From positions 341,243 to 405,242 of the forward strand of contig JALMLS010000056.1 of the NCBI GenBank assembly GCA_038496445.1: a stretch of 64,000 nucleotides of DNA. The letters run 5' to 3'. Shown piece by piece: positions 44,096-61,691 of the stretch. Source of the stretch: Trichosphaerium sp. ATCC 40318. Its lineage: Eukaryota; Discosea; Flabellinia; Trichosidae. Numbering within the stretch: the stretch's first letter is position 1; each line of letters opens with the position of its first letter. Under the pieces are notes generated by a model. That model worked only from the letters and a program-made list of their open reading frames with translations. It had not been told where the DNA came from and did not search any database. A program made the position numbers and the translations under genes.

Positions 44096-45667
44096 CTAAG
44101 ATGCCTGTTGAATTTTACAAATGTCTTCGTATGCCTTAATGAGCACTTTACCATGATAGGCACCTTTAGTAAGCTCTATCTTGGTATTATAGTCATCATA
44201 ATTAACCTTACGTAGAACACCAACTTCACCACGGTGAGCGCCATTGACAATCCTAACATTGCTTCCAAGTTTAGGAATAACAGTTTCAAGATCATTCTGA
44301 TCTAGCTTTAGCTTCATCCTCTTCCCATCGACTTCTACTTTTACTAATCCCACATAACGATCAATAACCTTCTCAACGACACCTAGTAACCCATCGTGAG
44401 TCGATAAACAACAACAGACAGGCATCAATGACAAACGTACCTTTCAATTTATAGAACATGCCATCCTTTAGTTTTCTGTTCATAATCTTAACAACAATAC
44501 CTTTACAAAGCCAGTAATCTTTACGTGCTAAAATCTCGCGTCTATATTCATTCTCTCCTTTTAAAGCATCCAAAGCGCTTAATTTCCTCTGTTTAGAGTC
44601 CTTCTGCTTTTGAAAAGGTGGTTGCAGCTTCCTTTTTCTTGTACTACAAAAAACAACGATCCAATTAACAAATGCCTTAACCTTACATTATTGTACCTTA
44701 AGTTGTTGTCTTTAGGTGCTCCATCTTCTTGCTCATCATCCAGAGCAAAACTGGACAGTTTAGGCTTCAATATAGGCTTTTTTTGCTGCACAGTTGTCGA
44801 CTTTATATTAAATGTTATAGCACTGTCATTTTCATCTCTCTTGAGCGCTGTAGGCTCATTCTCCTCAGCTTCTCTATTTTCTATTTCTCTGGCAGCTTGC
44901 ATTTGCCTCTCTATCAATTTTTGGTTCCTGTACTCATCATCTTTTTTCATCTTTTCTTTCTTCTTTAGCTCCTCCTGACGCTTCAAAACTACAACCAAAT
45001 AAGCTCAAAAAATACACATATGACCCTGTGACATCGTGGAAATACAATTGGCCGCCACAAAAAAAATGTCTTGAAAAAAAAAAACAATCACGTGCCTGTT
45101 GGATCACGATCAATGTACTTGATGTACAAGCCCTTTTCAGTTTCATCAACTTCGCATATATTTCTCTTTGCAAGACTGCGTATATAACTACCAAGTGTAT
45201 GCCATTTTGTTGCGTTAAGATGAACGTGATTACGATCAGAAATGACCTCTTGATAGATTTTGTTTGCAAATACGCGCTTGTTACGGTATCTGCGCTTGAG
45301 AATATCTTGATAGACTTTATCGAATTCTTTCGAAAAGTTATCAAGGAATTGACCTGGGCGCTCGGAAAACACCAACATCATACGTTGATGACCCTCTGAC
45401 ATGGTGTGGCACTATTTTTATTGATTAATACAGTTTATTCTCACAATTGCGCTATTTAAACGTACTTTAAACCCATTTGCGTCTCGACACTGCCTGAGGA
45501 CAATATTAGTGAATATAAATTTAAATAGCTCGTATTTCGTACTTGGAGCACATTTCGCAATACCAACGCAACTTCTGAAGGCCAGCAGCCTAATACAGGT
45601 TAAATCGTACCTTTAACGTTTGTTTTACCTTCATTTGCTTTGCCAATCTCTTACGTGCTTCCGCCAT
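44096..45667 (-). CDS. KIN: KIN17 DNA/RNA-binding protein
   Basis: Six or so exons. The N-terminal C2H2 finger is spread over three exons: LQKLRWYCEMCSK, QCRDANGFK, CHTMSEGHQ. This is almost the textbook KIN17 start. The winged-helix KIN17 domain follows (QFLDNFSKEFDKVYQDILKR, NKIYQEVISDRNHVHLNATK, ETEKGLYIKYIDRDP). A charged coiled-coil middle (ELKKKEKMKKDDEYRNQKLI) leads to the C-terminal KOW/SH3 pair (WLCKGIVVKIMNRKL ... VRIVNGAHRGEVGVLRKV). KIN17 acts in DNA replication/repair and associates with the spliceosome; it is nuclear. The start at 45667 gives a slightly different N-terminal peptide from animal orthologues. Confidence 0.92.
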
Positions 45668-48386
45668 TGCGTGTATAGGGTATTTACTATCAATTGGCAA
45701 TAACAAATGTTGTTGACTTTTGGCGTGTTATTTGTAAAGGCAATGCCTTTGTGGAAAAATCTGAGTATTGCTCTACAAACGGCTGCACAGAATTATCTTT
45801 GTCCATCATGCTACAGTTATTCTTTACTGGTAGACGCTCGGATAGTTGAATAAAGGTACGTTCAAAACAAACATCGCTGATAAGCAAAGAATAGACTGTC
45901 TTGGGTTCCAGGGGTACCCGTTGTCAATGGTCCTCAGTTTTAGAGTATTAAAAATAGGAATTTGGAGCCTGTCAAAAGTGAAGCAAGAAAGTATACTGGA
46001 GTACTTATCCTTCTCGCGAAAATGAGCGATAGAACACTAAAAGTAGTTTTCGCATACCAAGAGCAACAAATAGTGCAAGAGGTAAACAGTGCACCATAAT
46101 TATGACTTTCAATTTGAAGCAACAACTATTAACATTGCTACAACTTAGCTAGGGTCACATGACAAGGTGTTCAGGAGAATTTTGTTTATTTATCTTACAA
46201 AGAAAGTTCATAGGTGCGCGTCATCCTCACATAGCCGCTAAGTATAAGTGTAATAGCAATGTCAATTTCTCGGTTGAGTACTTCCTCTGTTACTTTAAGC
46301 TACTCTCTTATCAACCATTCCATAACCTACATGATGGACCATTAGCAAATAACCGTGGTTCCTACTAATTCCACCTAATGAGATACTTCGCATGAAACAT
46401 GCGTTTTCTTTACAGCGTTGTGTTTTACGCTCCCGAAAAAAAAAACCTAACACCTTTGTTCATAGCATGGAAAGAGTTTGTTGTGGACGAAGCACTAAAA
46501 GTAGTCGATGCCCACCAAGCATTACAGAGTGGGCTTTTAAACTACCTCAAAAAATGCTCAATAGTGTTGATGCCGCTGTTGTTGTAGCTGCTTGCGGCAA
46601 ATCGAATGAAAAAACGTTTCAGTGGCGTGTATCAAACGTGAACAGCAACTGTTGCATTCACTGAAAAATTGCTGAGAAAGCTGGCAGTTGCATAGCCCTG
46701 AGGACTTCAAAGACAGTCATGGGAGACCTATCAAACAAGCTTAATTCGCATGTACCCCAACTGGACTACCAAGAAGCACAAATGTACGTACGAAACTAGA
46801 GAAGAAAAAAATCCAAGTCACTTTTTGATTGTTTTTTTAGTGGTAGCGCTTCCTCTGCGAACACTGCGCAAAAAACCATAGATGCTAAGAATGTAAGTGC
46901 GTAAATGCTATTGGGGTTATCACTCTAATAAAGAAATGTCAACGACATTCCCCAAATAGCTTCCGTTTTTTCGCAATTGTTGCCTGGCAGTTTTATATAA
47001 TATGAGCAAAACTCAATTGTTTATCTATTGCACATATGCCTTTTTCATTTCCGCTTTACTTGCTTCTATAAAACACAACGCTACCTTTATTCACGCCTAG
47101 GATGGCTGCCAGTAAAATACGCCCCTTCAGTACGCATGCCGTCGCTGCTACAACTTTTTACTCCACTGCCACCAACAACGCACAACAGGAAATGAAGGCA
47201 CGTTCAATTCGCGCACCTCAAAAAATACGTATAAGGATACAAGAAAAAGACGGGAACAAATGAAGAATTTTCCAAGTTCGATTCATCGATAGACAATCGC
47301 CTTTTGCGACTCGCGCGTTTTTGTACACCTGTGCATCTACAAGGGTTTATTGCAAACCAACACAAAGACACAGGTGTGAACATGCTATAGCAGTATCACT
47401 TACTTGGCTACCTGAGAAAAGAGTAAGTTTGGGATAGTAAAAACGCAAACAAACAGAGTTATTAATAGCTATCAGTATAGCTAGTAATATCATCAAAAAA
47501 ATTAAGCGTGGTGCATGAAGGCATCATAATGTTGGGCAAAAAGATTTTTGTGAATAAAGCGCGAACGTACCAAACTGGAAATAAGGCGATCGTCTATCTG
47601 TTGGTGCGGCCATGTTGTAAGGAACTCTAAGAAAACGATTAGCCTTTGGGTCATTGGAAAATCGTCAAACAAAAGTTTTTGTTTTAAAAGCCTCAGAAGA
47701 AAGAAGACCCTTGTGTTTATTTAGTCCGCATGCAATTAGCGCTGGTCAGAGTTTGACTCTCACAAAGTCATCATGTGCGAAAAGTTCAAAAAAAAAGTTG
47801 AGAAATAGATGATAACCACGTACGTATTGGGTAAAACCTGCGCTCCCACCACTCTGTTATGCCACTGAGCGTGTTGTCAGGCGCCAGAAGTCACAGCGAA
47901 GAGGCGTGGCAGGTGGCATGGCGAATAATGAGCTTGAGGTGGAGAGGCGTTGCTGTGTTGTTGAGGCTTGAGATTAAGTGCAGAATTATAAAACTTAAAC
48001 TAGCGAGGGTTAAGTCCATCTGCTGCGCAAACTGGTTCGAGTTGAACGCAGTTGCTATCTCAGTTTTGGTCTATTACTTCACGCGTGTATTGTGGCACAT
48101 TTAACGTGGAGTGGTAAACCCCTTAGACGCTAATTTTATTCCAGCGACACTGTGAACATCACTTTTCGCCGGAAGCTAGCGAATGAAGCAAACGGGTTCA
48201 AATTTTAACGTACTGATAGTAAACTGTCTAATAGAGTGCGGTATTAAACGCTCACATTTAACGCGATGGTATTGGTGAGTTCTATGTAAGAAACAATCCA
48301 CAGCGGTGTTTTTTTGACTATAATTTGGGTCAAAGTAATTTTTTTCGCGGGAAAAAGCATATTTCGTACGCAACAACAAGGCCGCC
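45668..48386. other. Unresolved region with scattered coding-like exons
   Basis: I could not build a complete gene here. Coding-like pieces: minus strand 45690-45930 (VYSLLISDVCFERTFIQLSE, ending TTFVIAN); plus strand from ATG 46024 (SDRTLKVVFAYQEQQIVQE, then a GTAAAC donor); plus 46430-46560 (LTPLFIAWKEFVVDEALKVV); plus from ATG 46719 (GDLSNKLNSHVPQLDYQEAQ, GTACGT donor, then GSASSANTAQKTIDAKN); plus from ATG 47102 (MAASKIRPFSTHAVAATTFY, then KIRIRIQEK) with a second open frame just after it (SSIDNRLLRLARFCTPVHLQ). The last may be a small mitochondrial-type protein. 47430-48386 shows nothing convincing except the Spt16 promoter at its end. Confidence 0.4.
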
Positions 48387-52747
<4,361 letters not shown>

Positions 52748-52925
52748 TTTTTTTGTGTAATAACTGTACAATTCTAGAAGATTTTTTGCATTAAAAAGTG
52801 TTGGTGCATGACGTTTTTATGTGGTGTCGTTTTTGTACTTGAAATACTTGCAATTTTCCACCTGAATCACTTGACTTGTTGTATAACCGTTTACTTGTTG
52901 CTTTGGCTCTGTTAAAGCGTAATAA

Positions 52926-54482
52926 ATGCTTCTACAAGGGAGTAGGCGTTGTGTTATGGCCAAGAGCACTCGAATTTCTCATAGAACGATATTTGTTGAT
53001 ACTACAGCGGATTCAGTACTACCACAACCCAAAGATGAAGACTATTTGAAATTCAGAAATAGTAATTTGAGGCGCATTCTTTACAAACACAGAAGGGTAC
53101 CTACGCATTAAATAGCCATTGTTAACGCCCACAAGCTATCAAAAACGGGGTATGAACTCAGAAAACTTAAAAGTCGCACCTACAGTGTCAAACGCGTTTT
53201 CGTTAATACAGAGAGCGCTTGACGATGGTTTAAGTATTGTTAGGTTAACAAAGCAAGTTATTGCTACACGAGACCAGCTAAAGAAGGTAACTACAATATT
53301 GTAGCGATGACGCGCTAATTAGGTAGGACATAACGGTTGCTGAAGGAGTTGAGGGTGTCAATGAAGCATTTTGGTTAGCCTACTCCATCAGAACGCAAGT
53401 ACATAGAGAAATAGCGAAGTATCCAAGGTACGTTATTGTTGACTTGACATTTTGCTCTTTTTCTAATAAAACGCATAGCTGGGTAGTGCTACAATCAAGA
53501 ACGAAGGATCTACCGCTTTTTACGCCATTTGAAAAGAAACGTACGAGAAAATGGGCTGAAATGACTGGGCTTTTTTTACAGGACTGACACGTTGTAGATT
53601 TATATTTCGCTTTTTCCAGTACACAAGCGTACCAAGCAGTGCAAAAACAATTGGATGGACTTGATTTATTTCCAGGTGAGTTTCATGGTTACCTTAGGAT
53701 TCAACTAAAGGATATTTGATGTAGTTTCGTTTGCTGACTTTGCAAGTACAAAGAATTTACAAATTATGACTGGAAAGAAACTTGCTTTTGAAGTTTGGCC
53801 GTACCTTGTACAACACGCACAAAGCAAGAAAGAAGACGTTACATTGCATATAGATTTTGGATCAAATCATAGGTTCAGTAGCCAGATCTCTGAGGTGCAA
53901 TTTAAAGGACATAAAGGATATCACGTGTACTAATAGAAAATGATAGCTTTCTAATTTTAAAGTGGATGCCTCTAGCACTCTTCTTGAATCACAAATAAGA
54001 GCCAGTCCCACTTTAAAAGATGAGGTATGGTAGTGTATGGTAGCGAACGAGCACTAATCTCTGTTCATTTAGGCAACAAGAAAATTGACTGCCAGTTTTA
54101 ATTACTATGTATTAATCAAAGAAAACTTGGAAGAACATGACATAGATTTGATTCGAGGTCAGGATGAAAATATAGTTGCCTTTACAACAGAAAGTTATGC
54201 TCTTTGGTTCGGCGCACATTTAGTGCACACTGACAACAAAAAGAAAACGCGTGTAGTTAAGATGGACGGTATGTTTCACATATCCCTTTTTTTTTTTCTC
54301 CCTTGTTTCCTCTCCAAACTGACAATATTTTAGATGTTTTTGGACACGCTTACAGCAGAGGAGTTGGTGTTATAATCAACGCAGGAAAAGAATACTTTTC
54401 AGTGTTTGATAAGGAGGCTATTACTGTTGTTGTACCCTCCAATGATGTAGTGAAATTTTTGTTCAAGAAAGATGAAGAATGA
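52926..54482 (+). CDS. Unknown multi-exon protein
   Basis: Starts with MLLQGSRRCVMAKSTRISHR or at the internal ATG 52959, then LPQPKDEDYLKFRNSNLRRI. Further exons read GVEGVNEAFWLAYSIRTQVH, HLYFAFSSTQAYQAVQKQLD, FADFASTKNLQIMTGKKLAF, EVWPYLVQHAQSKKEDVTLH and FGHAYSRGVGVIINAGKEYF, ending FKKDEE. I do not recognise the family. The exon chain is GT-AG and in phase from about 53330 on; the join at 53110-53330 is unresolved (two competing frames), so a frame error or missed intron is possible. The region 54170-54470 looks like a compact beta-rich domain. Confidence 0.55.
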
Positions 54483-54768
54483 ATGCTTGAAAAAACCCAA
54501 AATCTGTCTGATTTATTTTTATCTCATTTGTCGGTATTCCAAAAACTAATCAAACCATTAACCCTGGAAGACTTCCTCTTCATGCGTCCTCTAGGAGATT
54601 TTCCACCTTTGTCTTTGCTCTCTTTTGACACACCAGCATTGATCTTTGATCGCACTAAAATGAAACGAGTTAGAAATCAGTTCAATTTACTGTCATTAAT
54701 GTACATCTGTTGTCTCTGCTGTGCGATTTAGACCTCTCTCTCATTGGCCTAGGATTATCAATTTAGCA

Positions 54769-57173
54769 TTACGTTATACTTGGGAAGGTATTTTTGATGT
54801 ACCTGCGCGGTATGTTTGTATTCTTTGTAGTCCCTGAGTTCGGTTTCTTTTCTTGCTTTGCTTTTGCCTCGATTTTCTTCTGGAACGCCATCGTCTCCAT
54901 CCTATCCTTTTCTCTTTGCTGTTGTGCTCTTATAGATTTCCTTGCAAGGGCTTCATTTTTTGCTTTTTGTTCAAGCCTGCGTTGTATGCGCTCCTGCTTC
55001 CTTTAAAAACAATTAAAAAATTATGTCAAGTTCCTTGTTTCTTACTTTTTTTCTTCTTTGGCCAGTTTCTCCCGTATTAACCTAACGCGCTCGTCCTCTT
55101 CAAGTGCCATTTTAGCCATAAGCTCACGCTCTTCTTTTTCAATTTGCTTGTCAATCAACTTTCGTTCTTCGTCTGTCAAGAGTGTCTTTGACTCCTTTAC
55201 ACTGTTTTTATCTATTTTTACAGATCGTCTCTTCAACCTCTTCTCTGATGCTTTCCTGTCGCCCATCCGCTTAATCTTCTTTTCTGAAACCTTCTTTGAC
55301 CCCAAACTCTTATCAGAAGATCGTTTCTGAGGGTTTTTCTCAACAAGGTTCTCACCAAGTTTCTTCTCCGAGAGCTTTTTATCTCCCATCTTCCTCTTTA
55401 GTTTTCTCTCTGATATTCTCTTTTCACCCATGTTTGGTGACTTTCTTTCCGATGTCAAAATTTTCTTATGTGATATCATCTTGAGGGAAGGTCTTCTTTC
55501 AATTTTGGCTTCATCATCTTCTTCTACAGTTATTGTCTCAATGACAGCTTGTTCTGATGTTTCTTCATCTTGTTCTTTTTCATCTTTTTCTTGTTCAGCT
55601 TTTTCAAGTTTCGCTTTGGACTTTCTCTGTCCTTCTATTACACTCTTTAAAGCAAATAGAGCATTTCGAGCATTCTCTATAATTTCTTCTTTACCACTAC
55701 CTTCGTCGGGATCTTCATTGTCGATAATTTGTTGTTGTTCTGCTTCTGTCAATGAACCCGTGTCGTTTTTCATCTTTTTGCGGAGTTCAGCGACAATAGC
55801 GTCATCAGGTTCTTGTGATTGCGTCAGTTGGTGTATAGACGTAGAGCAGCTTTTAAACAAGCCAACAACAGACTTTCTAGGCATCGCCTGGTATTTTGGA
55901 CTCTTGGATTTTGTGAGTTTTGCTCGAAGTTTTCTAATGGCTTCCTCCGATGGTGAATCGCTTTCACCTGATGGTTCAGGTTCAAAGTCAATTGCTGATG
56001 GTACTAAATCAGCAGTAGAAGGTAATGTGGAATCCGATTCAAATTCTTGAGCCTCTGTGAGTTGAATTTTCTTGGTGGAAGAAGTGGGTTCTTGGAATGT
56101 TATGGTTTCTTCGCTTGCATCTATTTCTTCAATGACTATCTCTTCTTCCTCTTGTTCGCTTGGCTCTTCGTTATCATACGTCTTTGGCTAAATATAATTT
56201 ATACAAGGCACTAACGGCATTCTAAACTTACTTGTGTGCGGCCATATGGACCTGCACCTTGGCCGACAAATCCTCCAAGGGGAATTCTGCCGCCTTTACT
56301 CAGCTTTCCAAAAATTGATTTAATTCTGTTTCCGACTTTTGGAGGACACGAAACCCCACGATTCCTTCTTGGTTGTCTTGTAGTGCGCGTAGGTTGTTTT
56401 GTAGGGCTGTGAGCAGGAGAGTCACGTTTTGTTGTCTCTTGAATATCGGTGTTGTTTAGTTTTTTATCTTCTTCTTTGCGTTGGTCACGTGACTTTGCTG
56501 GTAGGGCTTCTACTGGCTTTTCTGTTTCTATTTTTTTTTGTGCAGTTTTTAATCTCATAGCTTCTAGCGAAGTAGTTTTCATTGGCTGTTTTCTCACATG
56601 CGTCGATATGCGCCATGAGGGCAATGGCGGCTAGAAAATAAAAAACGTGAGCAATCTTTTTTTTTTGTTTGTTTTTGTTATTCAAAATTTATCACGTGTT
56701 CGGTTACCTCAGACTGGTTTCTCATTCCTCTGCGTGTAGGTAAACGACGGTGAGGCATTTTGGGTCTTTCTGCTGTTAAACAAGACAATCTGCGCTATGT
56801 TATCATTTACTCGCTACAAAAAACACGTGCCGTGGTCCGGAGTCGCGCAGCCGTAGTTCTTGCTCGTTATCAGCTCTCTTTTCAGCACGCCCTTCGGCCA
56901 AGATAACCTAAAGTTGTCAAACCTCCGAAACAATTATTGAAATGGTTATCTTACGCTTGGTGGCTTCTTTTCAACAATAATATCATTCGCATTCTGAAAT
57001 TATCTGTTTCAGCGCAAAAACATGAATAGAATTACTCTTTGATGTCGTACGCGATAGTGTTCGTCGCTCAACCTCTCTAGTATCTGAGTCTGGCCTTTGC
57101 GTAGGTCTTGTATATCAAGCTCAAATTTATTTAGCCTTTGCAGTATGGCGCGGCAAAGTTGTGCCGCATCCAT
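54769..57173 (-). CDS. Lysine/glutamate-rich coiled-coil protein, unknown
   Basis: About 10 exons. The N-terminus is helical (MDAAQLCRAILQRLNKFELD, then IQDLRKGQTQILERLSDEHY). The middle is basic and disordered (RTTRQPRRNRGVSCPPKVGN). A strongly acidic segment (SEQEEEEIVIEEIDASEETI) precedes a repetitive basic block at about 55230-55480 with a G-D-K-K-x-S-E-K-K-L-x-like unit repeated about seven times. A long charged coiled coil closes the protein (LIDKQIEKEERELMAKMALE ... RIQRRLEQKAKNEALARK). I recognise no enzymatic domain. It could be a nucleolar or microtubule-associated protein; this is a guess from composition. Confidence 0.6.
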
Positions 57174-57442
57174 GTTTCACGATTTTGTTTGTCTATTTTT
57201 TTGATTCGCGAAAATACGTCCAGTTTTCACGATATTTTTGTACTACAAAAAACCTGCCAGACCCCAAAAGCATATTGTCATCGTTGTACTTGTGTACCCT
57301 TTACCTTTCCGACATGTTAAAATCCATCTGGTGGGTTCCTTGAAGCTTCAGTGCACTGAAGCGTACTTTGATAGGGCTAAATGTACAACAAAAACAAGAT
57401 AAAACACACGTGCTGGTGTAGGAGAATGTTCATTTATTTTAT
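57174..57442. other. Short intergenic region
   Basis: Between two minus-strand genes; presumably the promoter of the coiled-coil gene. No gene seen. Confidence 0.5.
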
Positions 57443-60368
57443 TTACCATAACTCCTCATCATCGCTCCAACCTCTTGTGAGTTGATCTCCAGATGCTCTG
57501 TGTACTTGAACAATGTACTCACTACGTTCATACATTGATTGTACAGCCTTAGATTTACCTCTTGTCAGAGTTTCTTCGATTTCGCCTTGGAAATAAAGTA
57601 GCTTTCCTTCAAGTTTTGATAGTTTTTCGCATAGTGCCATGTGATCTGTCATGCACTTTTTCAATTTCCTAAAAGCACATTTAGAAAACTGTTCAGGAGA
57701 TCACATTGACATACTGTAAGAGTTCGCCGCAGTTGTCAACCAGTACCATCTTTGTGGCGTGGCTGTCAAGCACCAATGAACACCATTTTATGAGCTAAAT
57801 TATTGAGTTAAAAACGAATATGTCAACCACAAATGCGTACTGCTTCCAATGATGGGACAACTGGCTTATCTTTTGCTTTTTTCAATGCCGCCTCAGAGAG
57901 GTCATAGTGATCGGTGAAGCAATACAAGAGTGCTTCCATGAGAAACTATAACAAACATTTAGTACGCGATTGTCTTGGTTCCAAAAAATTTGCTTTGATG
58001 TTTACCTCAACGTGCTCTATTGAAAGAGTGCGCAAGTGTCTCAGTAAAAAATGTTTGTTAAATCCTTGGCGTAGCACAGCGCATCTAAGCAAATATTTAG
58101 CAAACATAAACTAACGAGAAACGACGTACACTGCACTTGTACGAAGCTGTTTTAAGTTCGCTTTAGATCCAAGGTATGGCTTTAATGCTTTAGCTGGTGC
58201 AGTAATGAGATACTTAAGACTGGCGACCAAATCTTGTTCTTTTACATGCGTTGCTGCCATCAAGAAACACACGAGCTCTCCCTTGAGAAGTTATAAGCAA
58301 TGGTGGCTCTGGAATCACTCTAATGTACGACGTACAGCTCTTTTGTTTTCTATAAGAGTTGTAACCACATTGTCAACATCTCGTCCAAGTAATTGCATTT
58401 TAGGTAAAACTTGACCAAGTAACGTCCAACAATTTTTCTTGACACAACGCTCCAATAGGGCATTTATCATTGCTTGTGAGGGTTGAGGTAATGAACGCTA
58501 AACAATGTATTAGATCAAAAAACCTTTTTGTACAATCCTTCTGTTAATAAACGTTCTTACCTCTGTATTAGCTTCATCTGGTACAATTCTAATCAAAGAC
58601 TCTTTGGTGTAGTATGGCATATTCTCGTTACTAATTAGAGGAAGAACCATTGAATCATCTATCAGAGACAGAAAGTTAGAAATGAAACAATTAATCTACC
58701 CTTGGTACCTGCTTCAACGTCTTTTGGTGCACCATACACATCATTACATAGTGCTATTAGCTCCTTTGCTTGTAAAGACTTTTGTGTTGTGATCACTTTG
58801 AGTAGCTTTTGTTCCATCCTTGCCACAAGCGAAGGAGAGTTTTTAGGTTTCTTCCAAACATCATCCAGAGCGTCAGATATTTGCACATCTGTGAGGAGCA
58901 TCTCTCCTTCGCCAGTCTCCATTTGGTTATCCATAATACTCGATAGAGTCTCCGCAAGGTCAAGCTGGTTATAAAAAGGAGTTTCATCTTTTTTTTGGGA
59001 AGTGTCCTTTGTGTACGCTGACGTGTAGCGTTGAGTATCTATTACGTTTACCAAGCTGTTGTGTCTTTTTTCAATCTCCACTTTAGAAATAGCAATGGCG
59101 CTCTTCAAGCCAATACAAAGTGTGAATGTGTGAGGAATTGTACAAACGTCTACAACGCTTTGATTGTTTCGCTTCTTTACTTTTGAAAAATCAACACTAA
59201 TATTTCCAGTAACCAACGCATTTTCTGTATCCCAAAGGAGGATTGTGGCTATATATAACCGTGTTAAAAGAGACATAAGACATTGTCGGTTACTATGTAC
59301 CTTTTTGTTCTTTGTCTGAGGCAAAGGTCATAGCTGTTACATTCGGGCGCAACGATTTCAAAACCATATTTCTCTTTGGTGAGTATTTATCAATATCTAA
59401 TTTGGCTTCTGCCACCTTCTCCAAAGTGTATGGTTCTTCCATTATACGCACGCCACCATTAAAACTTTCAATAGATCCGTTTTTGTACAATACCATGACA
59501 TGAGTGGCTTTAGCATTCACAGAAATAGCTTTAACTGAGCCCTTCGTTTTTGGTTAAATTGGAGTAATCATAACTTTCCAAAACTTACTGTTAAAGGAAG
59601 CGTGTAAAATGCTGTCATCTGTTTTTGAGACTCAGAGCCGTGACTAATGTTGTAGTATGCTACGCCATAATCTCCATTGTTCAATTCCACGGCAAAAGCG
59701 ACATAGATGATTTTTTTTGTATACTTTGAAAAAACGTCACACGAAATGATGCGCTTGATGGATAGATGTTCGAGTTTCAATTGAACCATCGGTTCTGGGT
59801 TTTCTGCAGGGTTTCGTGTCTTTAACACGACGACAGTTCCGTTTTGAAGAACAACAGCAACAGCGTAATGCAGTGGCCATAGAGAATGGACCGGTGTGGA
59901 AAACTAATGGTTGTTAAATGCTTCCATACGCGCGAAATATCGCCCGCGGGCATTGTAGAGTGATATGTCAAAAAAACAAAAAAACAAAAAAAACGCGAAA
60001 TTACCTTGGCAGCTACTTTCTGCTTGGTTACATCCAAGTGGTCTTTGTCAAAATACAATACTTGTTTGCCTTTTACCAAGTACAAGCGAAGGCCGTCAAA
60101 AACTGCTGGAATGTTGTGATTATGCTTGAAATCCTCCCCAAATAGCAAACTGTGGCGACACTTGCTATCTACAACCTAAAAAGAAGTGTAAGCGCAAACA
60201 GAATAAAAAAATTGCGAATTGCTATAGAATCGCGTGTACATTGTAGATATGAACGCCCTGCTCCTTTGACGTTATAGTGACGTATTCTGTTGAAGTGACA
60301 ACAGGCGCTATGCCAATAATTTCGCCAACATCAAAGCTAGGATCTACAAATTCTCCAGTGTAATTCAT
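57443..60368 (-). CDS. NOL11-like nucleolar WD/beta-propeller protein
   Basis: About 10 exons from ATG 60368. The first half is beta-rich and propeller-like: VGEIIGIAPVVTSTEYVTIT, GVHIYNVHAI, VFDGLRLYLVKGKQVLYFDK, HYAVAVVLQNGTVVVLKTRN, ATHVMVLYKNGSIESFNGGV and FTLCIGLKSAIAISKVE. After about 59000 it becomes helical (LDDVWKKPKNSPSLVARMEQ, KLLKVITTQKSLQAKELIAL), with a C-terminal coiled coil (LCEKLSKLEGKLLYFQGEIE) and an acidic end (GWSDDEELW). An N-terminal propeller plus a helical C-terminal half is the layout of NOL11/UTP8-like t-UTP subunits, which act in early rRNA transcription and processing. The assignment is by architecture and is tentative. Confidence 0.5.
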
Positions 60369-60583
60369 AATTCGCCGCTGTCGGCCCTTTTCAGAAAAAT
60401 AACGAGCAAAAACAAAAAAAAAATCTGCGAGCAAAAAAAAAAACCAATCTAGTCGTGATGCGTCCTTTACCCCAAGTGTTATTAACTGCTAAACGAATAC
60501 TGCACTAGAACAGCTGCATCGCTAAGCGCATGAGCAAAAGGAATTAAAAAGCGCACTTACCTAAATTTAAGTAAAACAGAATC

Positions 60584-61691
60584 ATGGCTGGGAGTCCACG
60601 TAAGATTGTGCTTCTAGGTGACACCCAAGTGGGCAAAAGCGCAATCCTTGTGCGTACTGATTAAATCTTTTTGACCTCTCTAAAGAGGCGTTGAGGTAGT
60701 GGAAACGAAGCTATCGCACTGTCGTTAGTTGTAAATCCTGCTACCCTAATTTTAAACGAAGTTATAACTAACTAATAAATTAGAATCGTTACTTGTTCCA
60801 AACGTTCGATGAGAGTTATCAAGCTACAATAGGTATAGACTTTGTCCTGAAAATGGTGGATGTCAAAGATAAGTCGATACGCTTGCGTACGTTGCATCGA
60901 AATTTCAAACCACTGCATGCTTAAATAACGCCCAAATTTTAGATATATTCGACACTGCAGGCCAAGAACGGTAATGTTGCTTGTTTTTTTTCCTTTTTCG
61001 TATTGTATTGTCTGGATTGCACCTGACGCGCCCATAGGTTCCAGGCGTTACTGCCAACCTACGTCAGAAATTCTAGCGGTTGTATTATTATTTATGACGT
61101 CGCTCAAAGAGATACATTTGAGTCTGTACGGTTTTTTGAGTTGAACTTTCATGTCTTCAAGCCACAGTTTTTGTTGTTCCAACAAGCTGTACTAAAGAAC
61201 TTTGTAAAAACCCATGCTAACACGATCTTTAATAGTTAGACAAATGGGTGCAAATCATTAAGAAGGAGCAAGGTGATGATGCCATGATTTTACTTGTAGG
61301 AAACAAGATTGACAAGCACGAATACAGAGAAGGTAGACAGCATTATAGTTTACTTGTTTGAAGTATCAATTAATAATTTTTTTGTAATCTAATATGCTGC
61401 TATATAGTCACTACAGAGGAAGGTGAAGAACTTGCGCGGGGATATGGCTTCCCATTCATGGAGACCAGTGCGAAGGACGAGGTTAATGTTGTACATTTGT
61501 TTACCAAAATTGCTGGTTTAATTGCTGAGGGTGACCCTGATGCTGTAGAAGCTGATGTAGTGTCTCTTGAAGAAGGAGATGATGAGACAGGGGCCCTATT
61601 AACCGGAAAACCAACTCAACAACCTGAGATTAGAGAAGCACAATATGAACCTACTTGTGCATCTTGTACTTCCAGTTGTACTATTTCGTAA
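60584..61691 (+). CDS. Rab6-like small GTPase
   Basis: Six exons. G1 loop GDTQVGKSAIL; switch I FQTFDESYQATIGIDF, the ATIGIDF being Rab6-like; G3 IFDTAGQERFQALLPTYVRN; G4 VGNKIDKHEYRE; G5 FMETSAKDEVNV. A Golgi/endosome traffic role is likely. Introns interrupt the gene right after the P-loop and inside DTAGQER. The C-terminal tail is long and acidic (DADVVSLEEGDDETG-like) and ends CASCTSSCTIS instead of CC or CXC, so prenylation is uncertain. It is tail-to-tail with TBCCD1, 136 bases between stops. Confidence 0.9.

Noticed and set aside
55058-56050. Serine-rich plus-strand frames of 90-206 codons
   Set aside because: Antisense of the lysine/glutamate-rich coiled-coil gene; such shadows are expected.
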